Below the pieces are notes generated by a model. The model saw nothing but the letters and a program-made list of their open reading frames with translations. It was not told where the DNA came from and did no database searches. This document shows, in pieces, positions 9,011 to 17,250 of a stretch of 64,000 bases of DNA. Origin of the DNA: Iodidimonas muriae (GTDB taxonomy: Bacteria; Pseudomonadota; Alphaproteobacteria; Sphingomonadales; Rhodothalassiaceae). Every line of letters starts with the position of its first letter. Position 1 is the stretch's first letter. The DNA is taken from contig NZ_BMOV01000004.1 of NCBI RefSeq assembly GCF_014647255.1, positions 180,187-244,186 of the forward strand. The letters are read 5' to 3'. Made by a program: the position numbers and the translations under genes.

Positions 9011-9316
9011 AGGGGATCTCCCGGTTTTTTTGAGGTCGAATAGATGCGGCAGTGTTTATGAGTCGGCAAAAAAGAGCACCGTTCTTTTAGCATAAGCCTT
9101 GACGACAAGAGGTTTGCTCGATGGATATGTCTTTTTTGTCACTTTATAATCTCATTTAATAACAATTACTTAGTCTTATTTTTATGCAAAAACCCTATTC
9201 CACATCAAAAAAATGCTTGAATTGCCGATTAGGTGTATTACATACCTAGTACACCGAGACGATAACTCGGTAAGAAAAATACACAGTAACAAACCGACAG
9301 ACCTGAGGATAAAGCG
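9011..9316. other. AT-rich non-coding stretch upstream of the microprotein genes
   Basis: This 300-bp gap separates the nitrilase gene (minus) from the first arginine-rich microprotein (plus). It is clearly more AT-rich than its surroundings. It holds a possible -35 element TTGAAT at 9217-9222, the inverted repeat at 9232-9255, and a hairpin ACCGAG-N7-CTCGGT at 9253-9271 that would lie in the 5' leader. No protein of normal composition is encoded. Confidence 0.5.
9232..9255. promoter_or_regulatory. Inverted repeat GGTGTA-N12-TACACC, candidate operator
   Basis: A perfect 6-bp inverted repeat with a 12-bp centre lies about 60 bp before the first arginine-rich microprotein. Inside it, GGTGTATTACATACC is itself an imperfect palindrome. 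It sits where a -10 region would follow TTGAAT at 9217. This looks like a regulator site but the regulator is unknown. Confidence 0.35.
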
Positions 9317-9406
9317 ATGATGATCGAAAACACAGCCACCAACGGATCAGCAAAACGTTCCATCCGTCGCCTTCGCCGCCGCCAGCGTTATCAACGTCTG
9401 GCCTAA
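9317..9406 (+). CDS. Arginine-rich microprotein 1, 29 aa
   Basis: The reading frame MMIENTATNGSAKRSIRRL..., 29 residues, ends in a run of Arg (RRLRRRQRYQRLA). A clear ribosome site GAGGA lies 8 bases before the ATG at 9317. A second, similar Arg-rich frame follows 72 bp downstream and both precede one strong terminator. I know no family for it; DUF1127 proteins are also short and Arg-rich, but their LSDxxLxDIG core is absent here. It may bind nucleic acid or membranes by charge alone. Confidence 0.5.
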   Translation: MMIENTATNGSAKRSIRRLRRRQRYQRLA

Positions 9407-9478
9407 GCATAGAAGCCTGAGTCACGACAGCAACAGCCTGCCATAAGAGCAGATCAAAGATTGAAAGCGAGAACCACA

Positions 9479-9586
9479 ATGTTTGCCAGCACCCAAGCGC
9501 ACCGTCCTTCCACAGGATACAGCCAACGCCGTGATCGTCGCAGCCGCCGTTTTTCTGGCCGCTTGAGCCAACGCCTTGCTTCCTGA
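9479..9586 (+). CDS. Arginine-rich microprotein 2, 35 aa
   Basis: The frame MFASTQAHRPSTGYSQRRDR, then RSRRFSGRLSQRLAS, makes a 35-residue peptide with ten arginines. Its C-terminal RxRLxxRLA-like end resembles that of the preceding microprotein, which suggests a duplicated pair. The ribosome site (GCGAG) is weaker. A rho-independent terminator lies 57 bp after its stop. No known family and no signal peptide. Confidence 0.45.
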   Translation: MFASTQAHRPSTGYSQRRDRRSRRFSGRLSQRLAS

Positions 9587-9642
9587 CGGGATCTGCGATC
9601 GAAAAAGAAAAGGCCAGTTTCAGTGATCTATATGCATGTCAT

Positions 9643-9670
9643 AACGGGGCCGGGTGGCCCCGTTCTTTTT
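9643..9670 (+). terminator. Rho-independent terminator after the microprotein pair
   Basis: Perfect 9-bp stem AACGGGGCC / GGCCCCGTT with a GGGT loop, then CTTTTT. It closes the short unit 9317-9586 and also lies just beyond the 3' end of the convergent hydrolase gene. Confidence 0.9.
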
Positions 9671-9692
9671 GCCATGGGCACAGGATTTTAGC

Positions 9693-10682
9693 TTAACGGG
9701 CGCGTGCGGACTGGTTCCAGCCTGTGTCGTCTGTCAGGCTGGAAAGGAAGGCCATGGCATCATGGGCCGTTCGTTGCGGGTCTTCTTCCATCGGGATATG
9801 GCCCAGATCTTCATAAACCAGCAGATGCGCTTGCGGGATCTGTTCCGCCAAAGCTGCGCCCACTTCCGGTGGTAAAAGGGTGTCTTTCCCGCCCCATAGG
9901 ATCAGGGTAGGGCTGATGATCCGGCTTGGATCTACGGGGACATCAGGCGTGGCGAAATATTCCATCATCGCCTCACGCGATCCTTCCATCAGCAACAAAT
10001 GCCAATAACGGTCCACTAGCGTTTCGGTGACGCGCTGTTTGTCGGCCATAACATTTTTCAAACCGTCCCGGATAATGGCGCGCGGGGTTATCCATGTCAT
10101 CAGATGGCGCAAGACCGGAGTGCGTGCCAAGGTGAATGCAAGGGGGACGGAGCGCGGGGGCATGGTTTCAGGATAATAACCGGACGAATCGATCAGGATT
10201 AATCCGGCAATTTTTTGCGGGTGCTGCAAGGCATAGGCGATGCTCATTTTTCCGCCCATGGAATTGCCGCCAAGAACAAAGCGTTCAAGGCCGGTCGCAT
10301 CAACAATGGCATCAATGGCCGCGGTCATGCCGGAAATGCCATAATCATCGCCGGGGATACGCCCTGTGAGCCCATGGGCGGGCAGATCCAGAGTGATGAC
10401 CCGGAATTGCGGGACGAGACTATCGGCCCATCCTTCCCAACTATGTAAAGAAGAGCCAGAGCCATGCACCAAAACAACGGGCGGTGCATCAGCCGGACCA
10501 TAATCGCGGTAATGGATGCGTCCGCCAGCGGGTAAATCGAGAAATCGGGAGGGGGCTTTGGCGTAATATTCTGTCAAAAGCGCGCGATCCAGATCAGGTG
10601 TGCCATAATTGAGCACGATCACACATAACAGCACAGCAAAAATGGCTATGGCCCAAAGGCACCATTTTGCAAACTTCCACAT
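9693..10682 (-). CDS. Membrane-anchored alpha/beta hydrolase, 329 aa
   Basis: An N-terminal hydrophobic segment (about residues 7-26) should anchor or export the protein. The alpha/beta hydrolase fold follows: oxyanion loop VLVHGSGSSLHSW, nucleophile elbow GGNSMGG, acid region ILWGGKDTLLPP, and the catalytic His in EDLGHIPMEEDP. The overall pattern is that of meta-cleavage-product hydrolase and esterase-like members. The substrate is unknown. It is not in an obvious operon; hemH follows 1.1 kb further along the same strand side but its own end is at 10820. Confidence 0.88.
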   Translation of the reverse strand: MWKFAKWCLWAIAIFAVLLCVIVLNYGTPDLDRALLTEYYAKAPSRFLDLPAGGRIHYRDYGPADAPPVVLVHGSGSSLHSWEGWADSLVPQFRVITLDLPAHGLTGRIPGDDYGISGMTAAIDAIVDATGLERFVLGGNSMGGKMSIAYALQHPQKIAGLILIDSSGYYPETMPPRSVPLAFTLARTPVLRHLMTWITPRAIIRDGLKNVMADKQRVTETLVDRYWHLLLMEGSREAMMEYFATPDVPVDPSRIISPTLILWGGKDTLLPPEVGAALAEQIPQAHLLVYEDLGHIPMEEDPQRTAHDAMAFLSSLTDDTGWNQSARAR

Positions 10683-10819
10683 TCTTCACCCCCCGGTCAT
10701 AGATGTGATGGCGCAAGAAATGGCGCTGTCCCGCCTATTCACGAATTCACCTTTTAGAGGTGGAATATAGCGTGGTGCTTCTCTGAAGGAAATCTAAAGA
10801 GGAGGGAATGTGGCCTTTT

Positions 10820-11878
10820 TTACAGCCATCCTGAAATTTCATTGCGAACCAGTGTTTCCAGCATCTCGATATGATCGGGATGATCATTGAGGCAGGGGAC
10901 GCAAGAAAAATGCTCACCACCAAATGCCATGAAGATGTCCCGGCCTTCTATGGCAAGTTCTTCCAAGGTTTCCACACAATCGGATGCAAAACCCGGTGCG
11001 ACCACCAAAACCTTTTTCATGCCTTTGGCGGGCAAGGCTTTCAAGCTTTCATCGGTATAGGGTTCGAGCCATTCCTTTGGTCCGAAGCGCGATTGAAAGG
11101 TGACCTGAAAATTTGTTTCATCCAAGCCAAGGGCTTCGCGCAGCAAGCGTCCGGTTTTCTGACAATGGCAATGATAGGGATCGCCCTTGTCGAAATAGGC
11201 TTTGGGGATGCCGTGAAAAGATGCCAACAGCATATCCGGTTGCCATCCTTGTTCTGCGATGTGGCGGCGGACAGACGCGGCAAGGGCGGCAATATAAGCA
11301 GGATGATCATAATAGGGCGGGATTGTGCGAATGGCCGGTTGCCAGCGCCGTTTCATCAATTCGCGGAAAAGCTGGTCATGGACACTGGCGGTGGTGGTGG
11401 CGGAATATTGCGGATAAAGCGCCAATGTGACGATGCGGTCACAGCCCTGTTCCTGAAGCTGTGTCAGCTTTTCACCGATGGAAGGGTGCCCATAGCGCAT
11501 GGCCCAGGCCACCACCAGTCGGTCATCGTCCAACGCCTTGGCCAACCCTTCTCCCTGAGCGCGGCTGAGGGTTAAAAGCGGGCTTTCATCGCGGTCCCGG
11601 TTCCAGATGGCGCGATAGGCCCGCGCCGATTTTTGTGGGCGAAAGGGCAAGATAAAAAGATTGAGAATCAGCTTCCAAACCAAGGGGTTCAGTTCGATTA
11701 CCCTTTGGTCGGAAAGAAATTCCTTCAGATATCGCCGCATCGACCAATAATCAGTGCTTTGGGGGGTTCCCAAATTGACTATCAACACGCCAATGCGCCC
11801 GATTTTAACCGGTGGATGTCCGGCAGGCAGCGGGTTTGAACTGGTTGTGGCTGAAGAAGGCGGTGACTTGGCCATCAT
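10820..11878 (-). CDS. hemH: Ferrochelatase
   Basis: HemH inserts Fe2+ into protoporphyrin IX, the last step of protohaem synthesis. The 352-aa protein has the start IGVLIVNLGTPQSTD, the catalytic His in LLASFHGIPKAYFDKGDPY, and the Glu-rich helix FASDCVETLEELAIEG. Cysteines in YHCHCQKT and in FSCVPCLND near the C-terminus resemble the ligands of the [2Fe-2S] cluster reported for alphaproteobacterial ferrochelatases; cluster binding is inference. The start at 11878 (ATGATG) has AGGGA upstream; the frame stays open to 11992 but that would overlap the upstream gene. Confidence 0.95.
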   Translation of the reverse strand: MMAKSPPSSATTSSNPLPAGHPPVKIGRIGVLIVNLGTPQSTDYWSMRRYLKEFLSDQRVIELNPLVWKLILNLFILPFRPQKSARAYRAIWNRDRDESPLLTLSRAQGEGLAKALDDDRLVVAWAMRYGHPSIGEKLTQLQEQGCDRIVTLALYPQYSATTTASVHDQLFRELMKRRWQPAIRTIPPYYDHPAYIAALAASVRRHIAEQGWQPDMLLASFHGIPKAYFDKGDPYHCHCQKTGRLLREALGLDETNFQVTFQSRFGPKEWLEPYTDESLKALPAKGMKKVLVVAPGFASDCVETLEELAIEGRDIFMAFGGEHFSCVPCLNDHPDHIEMLETLVRNEISGWL

Positions 11879-11964
11879 ATATGTCCCTGCGTTTTTCCAG
11901 TGACTGCCATATCCGTAGGAGTTTGTCTTGGGCGGAGAAGCGGAAAGGTTGAAAATAGAGTGCC

Positions 11965-12573
11965 TTAGCTGAAGGCGGGGCCATGCAGCCATGCCACCAG
12001 GGCAATGCGGCGACCCGCGGTGACCGGGGTAACACGATGCAGCACGAAACTGGGAAAGACAATAGCTGTGCCAAGGCTGGCAGGGGCTTCGATCATGGTG
12101 CCTTCGCCGTTCAATTCCAATCGTCCGCCTTGGTATTCGGCTTCCGGTGTGATCTGCACGGAAACCGAGAGTTTGCGCGTGCGGGTGGCAGGCGCCCGCC
12201 CGCGGTCGGCATGCCAGTCATAGGTTCCCAATTCGCTGCCATCATATCGGATAAGCTGCGCGCCTTCTTGAAAGCTGTCCAGCCGGAAGCCGAAAGACTG
12301 TTGATTGATGGATGATAACAGACGGGCAAGACGTTCAAAAATCCAGGATGTTTCGGGTTGATCGTCCAGCCATAAAATGTCGCACGCGCGGATGGACCGA
12401 ACCGTACCAAACCCTGAAAGATTGCCTGATTCTGTGGGAGAAAGATCCATCGACTGGCGTAATGTCTGGCACTCTTCAGTGCTGAATACATCTTGCTGCG
12501 CGACAAAAACCTCCCCAGGGCCCGTAAAGGGCGGGCGACCATTTGTCGAGCTCAGTGCGAAAGCAGAAGACAT
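11965..12573 (-). CDS. 2OG-Fe(II) oxygenase, prolyl-4-hydroxylase-like
   Basis: This 202-aa protein has the double-stranded beta-helix iron site of prolyl-4-hydroxylase-like enzymes: HxD in YDWHADRGRA and the distal His in VLHRVTPVTAGRRIALVAWLHG, where the following R binds 2-oxoglutarate. It resembles the PKHD-type or P4Hc-type small dioxygenases. The substrate is unknown. It lies 86 bp upstream of hemH on the same strand; a functional tie through iron supply is only a guess. Confidence 0.87.
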   Translation of the reverse strand: MSSAFALSSTNGRPPFTGPGEVFVAQQDVFSTEECQTLRQSMDLSPTESGNLSGFGTVRSIRACDILWLDDQPETSWIFERLARLLSSINQQSFGFRLDSFQEGAQLIRYDGSELGTYDWHADRGRAPATRTRKLSVSVQITPEAEYQGGRLELNGEGTMIEAPASLGTAIVFPSFVLHRVTPVTAGRRIALVAWLHGPAFS

Positions 12574-12822
12574 AACAGTCTTTCAAAAGTGGATATTTGA
12601 AATATAATCAAACAATCCTGTGAAAGCTGCACATAAACACTTTCTTGCAAAGGTCAATCTTTAATACAGATTCCGGCCATAAAGAACGAAAATGTTATGT
12701 AAAAAACGCATGACTAAGGGCAGCGTTATGCAAAAATCACATCTACTCCGGCGGCTTGAGATGCCCAAATGATAATGCGTTGGAGATGATCTCCGACTGC
12801 AACAGTCCAAAGGACCAAGACC

Positions 12823-12918
12823 ATGCCGATGAAGACACAGAAACCGTCTCAATCCCAGCCGCAAGCGAAACCTGGTGCGCAAAAGCCCGCCCAAGCAAAG
12901 CCTGCCGGTAAGAAATAA
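12823..12918 (+). CDS. Small Lys/Pro/Gln/Ala-rich protein, 31 aa
   Basis: The frame starts MPMKTQKPSQSQPQAKPG and continues with QKPAQAKPAGKK. It has a good ribosome site (AAAGGA) eight bases before the ATG, and two hairpins follow its stop. The composition is repetitive, with QAKP and QKPA units, and would be disordered and very basic. No family is known to me. It could be a chance frame, but start signal, length and terminator fit a real small gene. Confidence 0.42.
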   Translation: MPMKTQKPSQSQPQAKPGAQKPAQAKPAGKK

Positions 12919-12944
12919 TCGGTAAAATGTAGGGCATCTGCCCT

Positions 12945-12981
12945 AAAGAAGAGCTGCTGGCGATCCAGCGGCTCTTTCTTT
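12945..12981. terminator. Bidirectional terminator between the small basic gene and arsR-type gene
   Basis: The stem AGAGC(T)GCTGG / CCAGC(G)GCTCT has a CGAT loop and is followed by TTCTTT on the plus strand; on the minus strand it is followed by TTCTTT as well. A smaller hairpin AGGGC-ATCT-GCCCT sits just before it (12931-12944). It can end transcription from both sides. Confidence 0.75.
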
Positions 12982-13321
12982 ATGTCTTGCCCACGGGCCC
13001 ACTTTCTGCCGTTTGGTCTTTCCTGTCGGCTTGGTAAAACAAGCGATAAAGAAGGGCGATCACCTCGCGCGTGCGGGTGTCGCCAAGGCTGTAATAAATG
13101 GTTTGGCCATCCCGCTTCGTTTGCACCAGCCCTTCGCGCCGAAGAATCGCCAGATGCTGCGATAGGGTGGATTGCCGGAGGCCCAGCGCCTCGCTTAAGG
13201 CGCCAACAGATGATGGCCCCTCGCACAGGCGACAAAGGATCATCAGCCGCCCATCATGGGCCAGAATGCGCAGAAATTCGCTGGCGGATTGGGCCGAGTG
13301 TTGCATATCCTGTAAATTCAT
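12980..13321 (-). CDS. ArsR/SmtB-family repressor, likely BigR/SqrR-like sulfide sensor
   Basis: The 113-aa protein is a compact winged helix: FLRILAHDGRLMILCRLCEG, recognition helix LGLRQSTLSQHLAILRREGLV, and wing KRDGQTIYYSLGD. One cysteine pair lies in MILCRLCEG and no other Cys is present; BigR/SqrR proteins usually use Cys in this region and one further on. The gene is divergent from a YeeE/YedE-type pair, the typical partner set of such regulators in alphaproteobacteria. The start at 13321 has no ribosome site, and a long palindrome begins one base upstream, so the message may be leaderless. The metal or sulfur ligand is not proven. Confidence 0.85.
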   Translation of the reverse strand: MNLQDMQHSAQSASEFLRILAHDGRLMILCRLCEGPSSVGALSEALGLRQSTLSQHLAILRREGLVQTKRDGQTIYYSLGDTRTREVIALLYRLFYQADRKDQTAESGPVGKT

Positions 13322-13349
13322 ATATTTGTATATACGTATATTAGAATAT
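13322..13349. promoter_or_regulatory. 28-bp palindromic operator between arsR-type gene and yeeE-type gene
   Basis: An imperfect palindrome is centred on the perfect core TATACGTATA, with outer arms ATATT and AATAT in mirror position. It starts one base before the regulator's ATG and ends 33 bp before the divergent transporter gene. ArsR proteins bind such AT-rich dyads, so it should autoregulate and control the transporter pair. Confidence 0.72.
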
Positions 13350-13382
13350 AGTATCAAGAACCTCTTTGGCGCGGAGATATCT

Positions 13383-13811
13383 ATGACGGAATTCACCCCC
13401 TTTGCCGGGTTGGCCGGTGGTGCGATGATCGGTTTGTCCGCCGTATTGGCCATGTTGTTTTTCGGAAGAATCGCAGGGGTCAGTGGTATTCTGGGTGGGT
13501 TCTTCTCGCTTTCTGCATCCGAGCGGACATGGCGCGGCGGTTTTTTGCTGGGCTTGATTGCTGCGCCGTTGATCTATTGGGCGGTGATGGGTGAAAAGCC
13601 CGAAATCACTATCCCTGTTCCCCTGCTGCTTGTGGTTCTGGGCGGGTTTTTGGTTGGCGTGGGCACCATATTGGGGGGCGGCTGTACCAGCGGCCATGGT
13701 GTGTGCGGTGTGGCGCGCTTATCGCACCGTTCGGTCATTGCCACCATCAGCTTTATGGCCACAGGCATCGCCACGGTGTTTGTGATGCGTCATCTTTTGG
13801 GGATGTGGTGA
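13383..13811 (+). CDS. YeeE/YedE-family sulfur-compound transporter, N-terminal half protein
   Basis: This 142-aa membrane protein has about four helices and the family motif [17 protein letters not shown], whose cysteines shuttle thiosulfate or sulfide-derived sulfur in characterised YeeE proteins. It matches the first half of full-length YeeE/YedE; the next gene supplies the second half. GGAG lies six bases before the ATG. It overlaps the downstream gene (TGATG), so the two are coupled. With the ArsR-type regulator opposite, it resembles the pmpAB/bigR arrangement for sulfide or thiosulfate handling. Confidence 0.9.
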   Translation: MTEFTPFAGLAGGAMIGLSAVLAMLFFGRIAGVSGILGGFFSLSASERTWRGGFLLGLIAAPLIYWAVMGEKPEITIPVPLLLVVLGGFLVGVGTILGGGCTSGHGVCGVARLSHRSVIATISFMATGIATVFVMRHLLGMW

Positions 13812-14245
13812 TGAAGAATTTTCTGGGAAGTTTCGTGATCGGTCTTCTGTTTGGATTGGGTCTTGTTGTTTCGATGATGGTGAACCCATTGAAGGTTCTG
13901 GCCTTTCTTGATGTTGCCGGGGCGTGGGACCCAAGCCTTTTATTTGTAATGGGAGCGGCTTTGGCCGTGACCTTTATTGGCTACCGCCTTGTTTTCAAAC
14001 GCACAGCACCGCTTTGGGGGGCAGGGTTCAGCCTGCCCACGCGCCGCGATGTGGATCAGCGCTTGCTGATTGGCGCGTCTTTGTTCGGTATTGGTTGGGG
14101 GTTGGTCGGCTTTTGCCCCGGCCCCGCCATCACCGCCTTGGCGGTGGGCGGTATGGAGGTGGTCTATTTCGGCCTGGCCATGGTTTTTGGCATGATCGTC
14201 ACCCGCTTTATAGTGCACAGACGGGCACAAAGCGCATCTGCCTAA
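13811..14245 (+). CDS. DUF6691 / YeeE-YedE second half protein
   Basis: A 144-aa protein with four hydrophobic segments. It carries FGLGLVVSMMVNPLKVLAFLD near the start and GWGLVGFCPGPAITALAVG near the end, the usual CPGP motif of the partner half of split YeeE/YedE transporters. The start at 13811 overlaps the stop of the preceding gene. Its 3' end overlaps the convergent hydrolase gene by 4 bp. Confidence 0.9.
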   Translation: MKNFLGSFVIGLLFGLGLVVSMMVNPLKVLAFLDVAGAWDPSLLFVMGAALAVTFIGYRLVFKRTAPLWGAGFSLPTRRDVDQRLLIGASLFGIGWGLVGFCPGPAITALAVGGMEVVYFGLAMVFGMIVTRFIVHRRAQSASA

Positions 14246-15018
14246 AGCCCTGTTTCCAGAAAGCGCTCGATGCGTTTGGCAACATGGGGCCAAGCGGGGT
14301 CCCCGATCAGCCAATGGCCGTAATCGGGGAATTCCGCATAGCGTGCCCGGCCTTCGAAACGGCGCACCGCTGATCTTGCCCATTCTTTGGGTGTGATGCG
14401 GTCTTGTGCGCCCACAGCCACCAGAACAGGGATGCGGATACGGTCACGGTTGACGCAAGCGGCTTGATCGCCATCCAGATACCACAGCGCCAGTTCAAAA
14501 AGTGCACGCCCCGATTCCCAGACATAATCTGCATATACGGCGCGGGCTTCTTCCAAAGGAACGCCCGCATTGAAGACGCTCCACCGGGCTTGCTCCCACG
14601 ATGCTTTATGGGGTTTTTTCCAAAAGCCGGGGCGCAAGGTGGTTTTGAGAAAGCTGCGGGTCGGCCCCCAATAAAAGGGGAACATGCCCGATGACGGGGC
14701 GGGCGACAGGCAGATCAATTTGGACCCTAAGCCCCGTGCGGCCAATTTTTGTACCAAAAGCCCACCCATGGAATGGCCAATCAGGATGGCATCGCGGTCG
14801 AAGGCGGTGATCTCTTTTTCCAGCGCATCGGTATAATCAATGAGAGAGGCGCATCCCAGCTTTGCGGGAGGCGGGCTGGCGGCGGACATATCGTGCCAAG
14901 GCAATGTGGGGGCGAGCACGCGATGGCCGCGCTCTTCAAAATAAGCGCGCAACCGGTCCCAACAATTTCCACGGCTCCACATGCCGTGGACCATGACGAT
15001 AGGCGTCTTGTCGCTCAT
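14242..15018 (-). CDS. Alpha/beta hydrolase, 258 aa
   Basis: The fold is recognised from the oxyanion loop IVMVHGMWSRGNCWDRL, nucleophile elbow LIGHSMGGLLVQKLA, the acid strand VLVAVGAQDRITP, and the catalytic His in FPDYGHWLIGDPAW. The HGMW start is typical of lipase/lysophospholipase-like members. The start at MSDKTP (15018) is preferred over 15048, which adds ten residues with no fold role. Substrate unknown. Confidence 0.85.
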   Translation of the reverse strand: MSDKTPIVMVHGMWSRGNCWDRLRAYFEERGHRVLAPTLPWHDMSAASPPPAKLGCASLIDYTDALEKEITAFDRDAILIGHSMGGLLVQKLAARGLGSKLICLSPAPSSGMFPFYWGPTRSFLKTTLRPGFWKKPHKASWEQARWSVFNAGVPLEEARAVYADYVWESGRALFELALWYLDGDQAACVNRDRIRIPVLVAVGAQDRITPKEWARSAVRRFEGRARYAEFPDYGHWLIGDPAWPHVAKRIERFLETGL

Positions 15019-15146
15019 CCGGTGTGTCCCCACTTTATCCGGGCACAAGAATAGCGTGCCGGATGGACTTATGCCAGCCCGTCACCATTCCTGTATTTAT
15101 GATTTGCTGTCCAGAATTCAAAACCCACCATATCCGGGCGGTTTCA

Positions 15147-16205
15147 TCACACCACGCCCAGATCGGGATAATCGCCCGGGCCAAGCCCCTCGATATGGGT
15201 GGAATGGAAGGTTTCGATGGCGCTTTCCACCTTGGCGGAATCATTGAAACGGGCAATGTGGAAAAGCGCATCCCCTTCATTCACCACCGGCAGATTGGTG
15301 CGGCCGATCACAATTCCGGTCACTGGCGATATCACGCTGGCATCATGTTTGCCGATGGCATCGGAAATGGTGCCTAATGTATCGCCTTTTTCGATGCGGG
15401 TGCCTTGATGAACCTCTATCCGCAACAAGCCGTTTTTCGGCGCGCGAACCCATTGCGACTCACTGGCTTTGATAACCGAATGATCGAGGGAGGGTTTGCC
15501 GCCAATCATATCGAGAACCCGCATCACATTTAAAACGCCCCGCACTCCGGCACGGATGGCCAGGCTGTTGAATCGCAGGGCTTCTCCGGCTTCATAAAGC
15601 AGGGTTTTGACATTTTTTTCTGCAGCATATTGGCGTAAGGAGCCATCGCGCATATTGGCATTGATGATCACCGGGGTGCCAAAGGCGCGGGCCATGATTT
15701 CGGTTTCCTGATCATCCAGATTGGCGCGGATATGCGGATGGTTGGTGCGATGATTGGCCCCGGTGTGCAGGTCGATTCCGTGGGTGCAGCGGTCGATGAT
15801 TTCGCTGGCGAACACATAGGCCAGCCTCGATGCCAAAGATCCGTGCTGGGAGCCGGGAAAAGACCGGTTGAGATCGCGCCGGTCGGGCAAATAACGGGTG
15901 TGGGTGGTGAAGCCGTAAACATTGACAATGGGGACGGCGATTAGGGTGCCGCGCATACGGTTGAGAGCGGAATGGGCCATCACCTGCCGGATGATTTCAA
16001 TGCCGTTGATTTCATCCCCATGCACCGCGGCCGACAAGAATAATGTCGGTCCATCGCGCTTGGCATGCACCACATGCACCGGCATGGAAATGGGCATATA
16101 GCTGGATTGGCTGGGAAGTGGCACATTCACATGGGTCCGCTCCCCGGCTTCCACCTCATGGCCGGCAAGAACAAAAGGCGGGCGGGCGCTTTTCGATTTT
16201 GTCAT
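15147..16205 (-). CDS. Succinylglutamate desuccinylase/aspartoacylase-family metallohydrolase
   Basis: The 352-aa protein is an M14-like zinc hydrolase: zinc ligands in AAVHGDEINGIEI (HxxE), a DRRDLNRSFPG block, and GIDLHTGANHR (third zinc ligand H). A C-terminal beta-barrel-like part (GLLRIEVHQGTRIEKGDTLGTI) follows, as in AstE/AspA-like proteins of this subgroup. It lies 12 bp downstream of a RimK-like ligase on the same strand. Such pairs are common and suggest that one enzyme adds, the other removes, an amino-acid or acyl group, but the substrate is unknown. Confidence 0.9.
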   Translation of the reverse strand: MTKSKSARPPFVLAGHEVEAGERTHVNVPLPSQSSYMPISMPVHVVHAKRDGPTLFLSAAVHGDEINGIEIIRQVMAHSALNRMRGTLIAVPIVNVYGFTTHTRYLPDRRDLNRSFPGSQHGSLASRLAYVFASEIIDRCTHGIDLHTGANHRTNHPHIRANLDDQETEIMARAFGTPVIINANMRDGSLRQYAAEKNVKTLLYEAGEALRFNSLAIRAGVRGVLNVMRVLDMIGGKPSLDHSVIKASESQWVRAPKNGLLRIEVHQGTRIEKGDTLGTISDAIGKHDASVISPVTGIVIGRTNLPVVNEGDALFHIARFNDSAKVESAIETFHSTHIEGLGPGDYPDLGVV

Positions 16206-16217
16206 AACCGGCCCCGC

Positions 16218-17123
16218 TTAGCCTTTCCCCTTGGTTTTCGTCCGATGTGGGCGGGCATCTTTTTCGATGAATTCAATGATTTTTCCTGCGATATCCAGAT
16301 GCGTGGATTTCTCGATCCCTTCCAGCCCCGGTGAGGAATTTACTTCCATCACCAGCGGACCGCGATCGGACCGCAGCATATCCACACCGCACACATTGAG
16401 CCCCATGACTTTGGCCGCCTTGACAGCGGTGGCGCGTTCAGCCGGCGTGATTTTTACCGCATGGGCCGAGCCGCCCCGATGCAGATTGGAACGGAAATCA
16501 CCTTCCGGCCCTTTGCGGCGCATAGAGGCCACCACTTTTTCGCCAACCACCAGACAACGGATGTCTTCGTTGCCGGCTTCCTTGATGAATTCCTGCACCA
16601 GAATATGGGCTTCAAGGCCTGCAAAGGCATTAATCATGCTTTTCACCGCTGGCATGGTATCGCCCAGAACCACCCCCACACCCTGGGTGCCTTCCACCAG
16701 CTTGATCACCAGAGGCGGTCCTCCCATCATATGGATCAGATCATCGGTTTGCCTTGTGCCATTGGCAACGCCGGTCACGGGCAGCTTTACCCCGCGTCGG
16801 GAAAGAAGCTGCATCGAACGCAATTTGTCTCTGGATCGGGAAATGGCGACCGATTCGTTCAAGGGATAAACCCCCATCACTTCGAACTGGCGCAAAACCG
16901 CAGTGCCGAAAAAGGTGATGGATGCACCGATCCGCGGGATAACCGCATCGAATTCGGGCATTTCTTCGCCTTTATAGCGCATTTCGGGGCGCACTTCGCC
17001 CATCTTCAGATACACCTTCATGGTGTCGATCCACTGAATCTCATGGCCGCGCTCTTTGGCGGCTTCCATCAGGCGCTGGTGGGAATACAGATTCGGATTA
17101 CGGGCAAGCAGGGCGATACGCAT
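16218..17123 (-). CDS. RimK-family ATP-grasp ligase
   Basis: This 301-aa protein has the RimK pattern: [18 protein letters not shown], then [11 protein letters not shown], then ATP-grasp elements including [33 protein letters not shown] and the Mg-binding end [19 protein letters not shown]. RimK proper adds glutamates to ribosomal protein S6; relatives ligate amino acids to other targets. The substrate here is not fixed by sequence. It is upstream of and probably co-transcribed with an aspartoacylase-type hydrolase. ATP-grasp ligase plus M14-like hydrolase is a recurrent pair. Confidence 0.9.
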   Translation of the reverse strand: MRIALLARNPNLYSHQRLMEAAKERGHEIQWIDTMKVYLKMGEVRPEMRYKGEEMPEFDAVIPRIGASITFFGTAVLRQFEVMGVYPLNESVAISRSRDKLRSMQLLSRRGVKLPVTGVANGTRQTDDLIHMMGGPPLVIKLVEGTQGVGVVLGDTMPAVKSMINAFAGLEAHILVQEFIKEAGNEDIRCLVVGEKVVASMRRKGPEGDFRSNLHRGGSAHAVKITPAERATAVKAAKVMGLNVCGVDMLRSDRGPLVMEVNSSPGLEGIEKSTHLDIAGKIIEFIEKDARPHRTKTKGKG

Positions 17124-17250
17124 GGTAGATCTCCCAATTGGCTATCGTGAGCCTAACGGATATTCGGTGTAAATACCGATATTTTTTGCGCGTGCTCTTT
17201 GATCCGGTTCACTCCATGGCGCAATGGTGATTCTGCACGGCTTTTCCCGC

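Noticed and set aside
9246..9479. 77-aa minus-strand frame across the first microprotein
   Set aside because: No start signal and a composition typical of reverse-complement translation; the plus strand has ribosome site and terminator.
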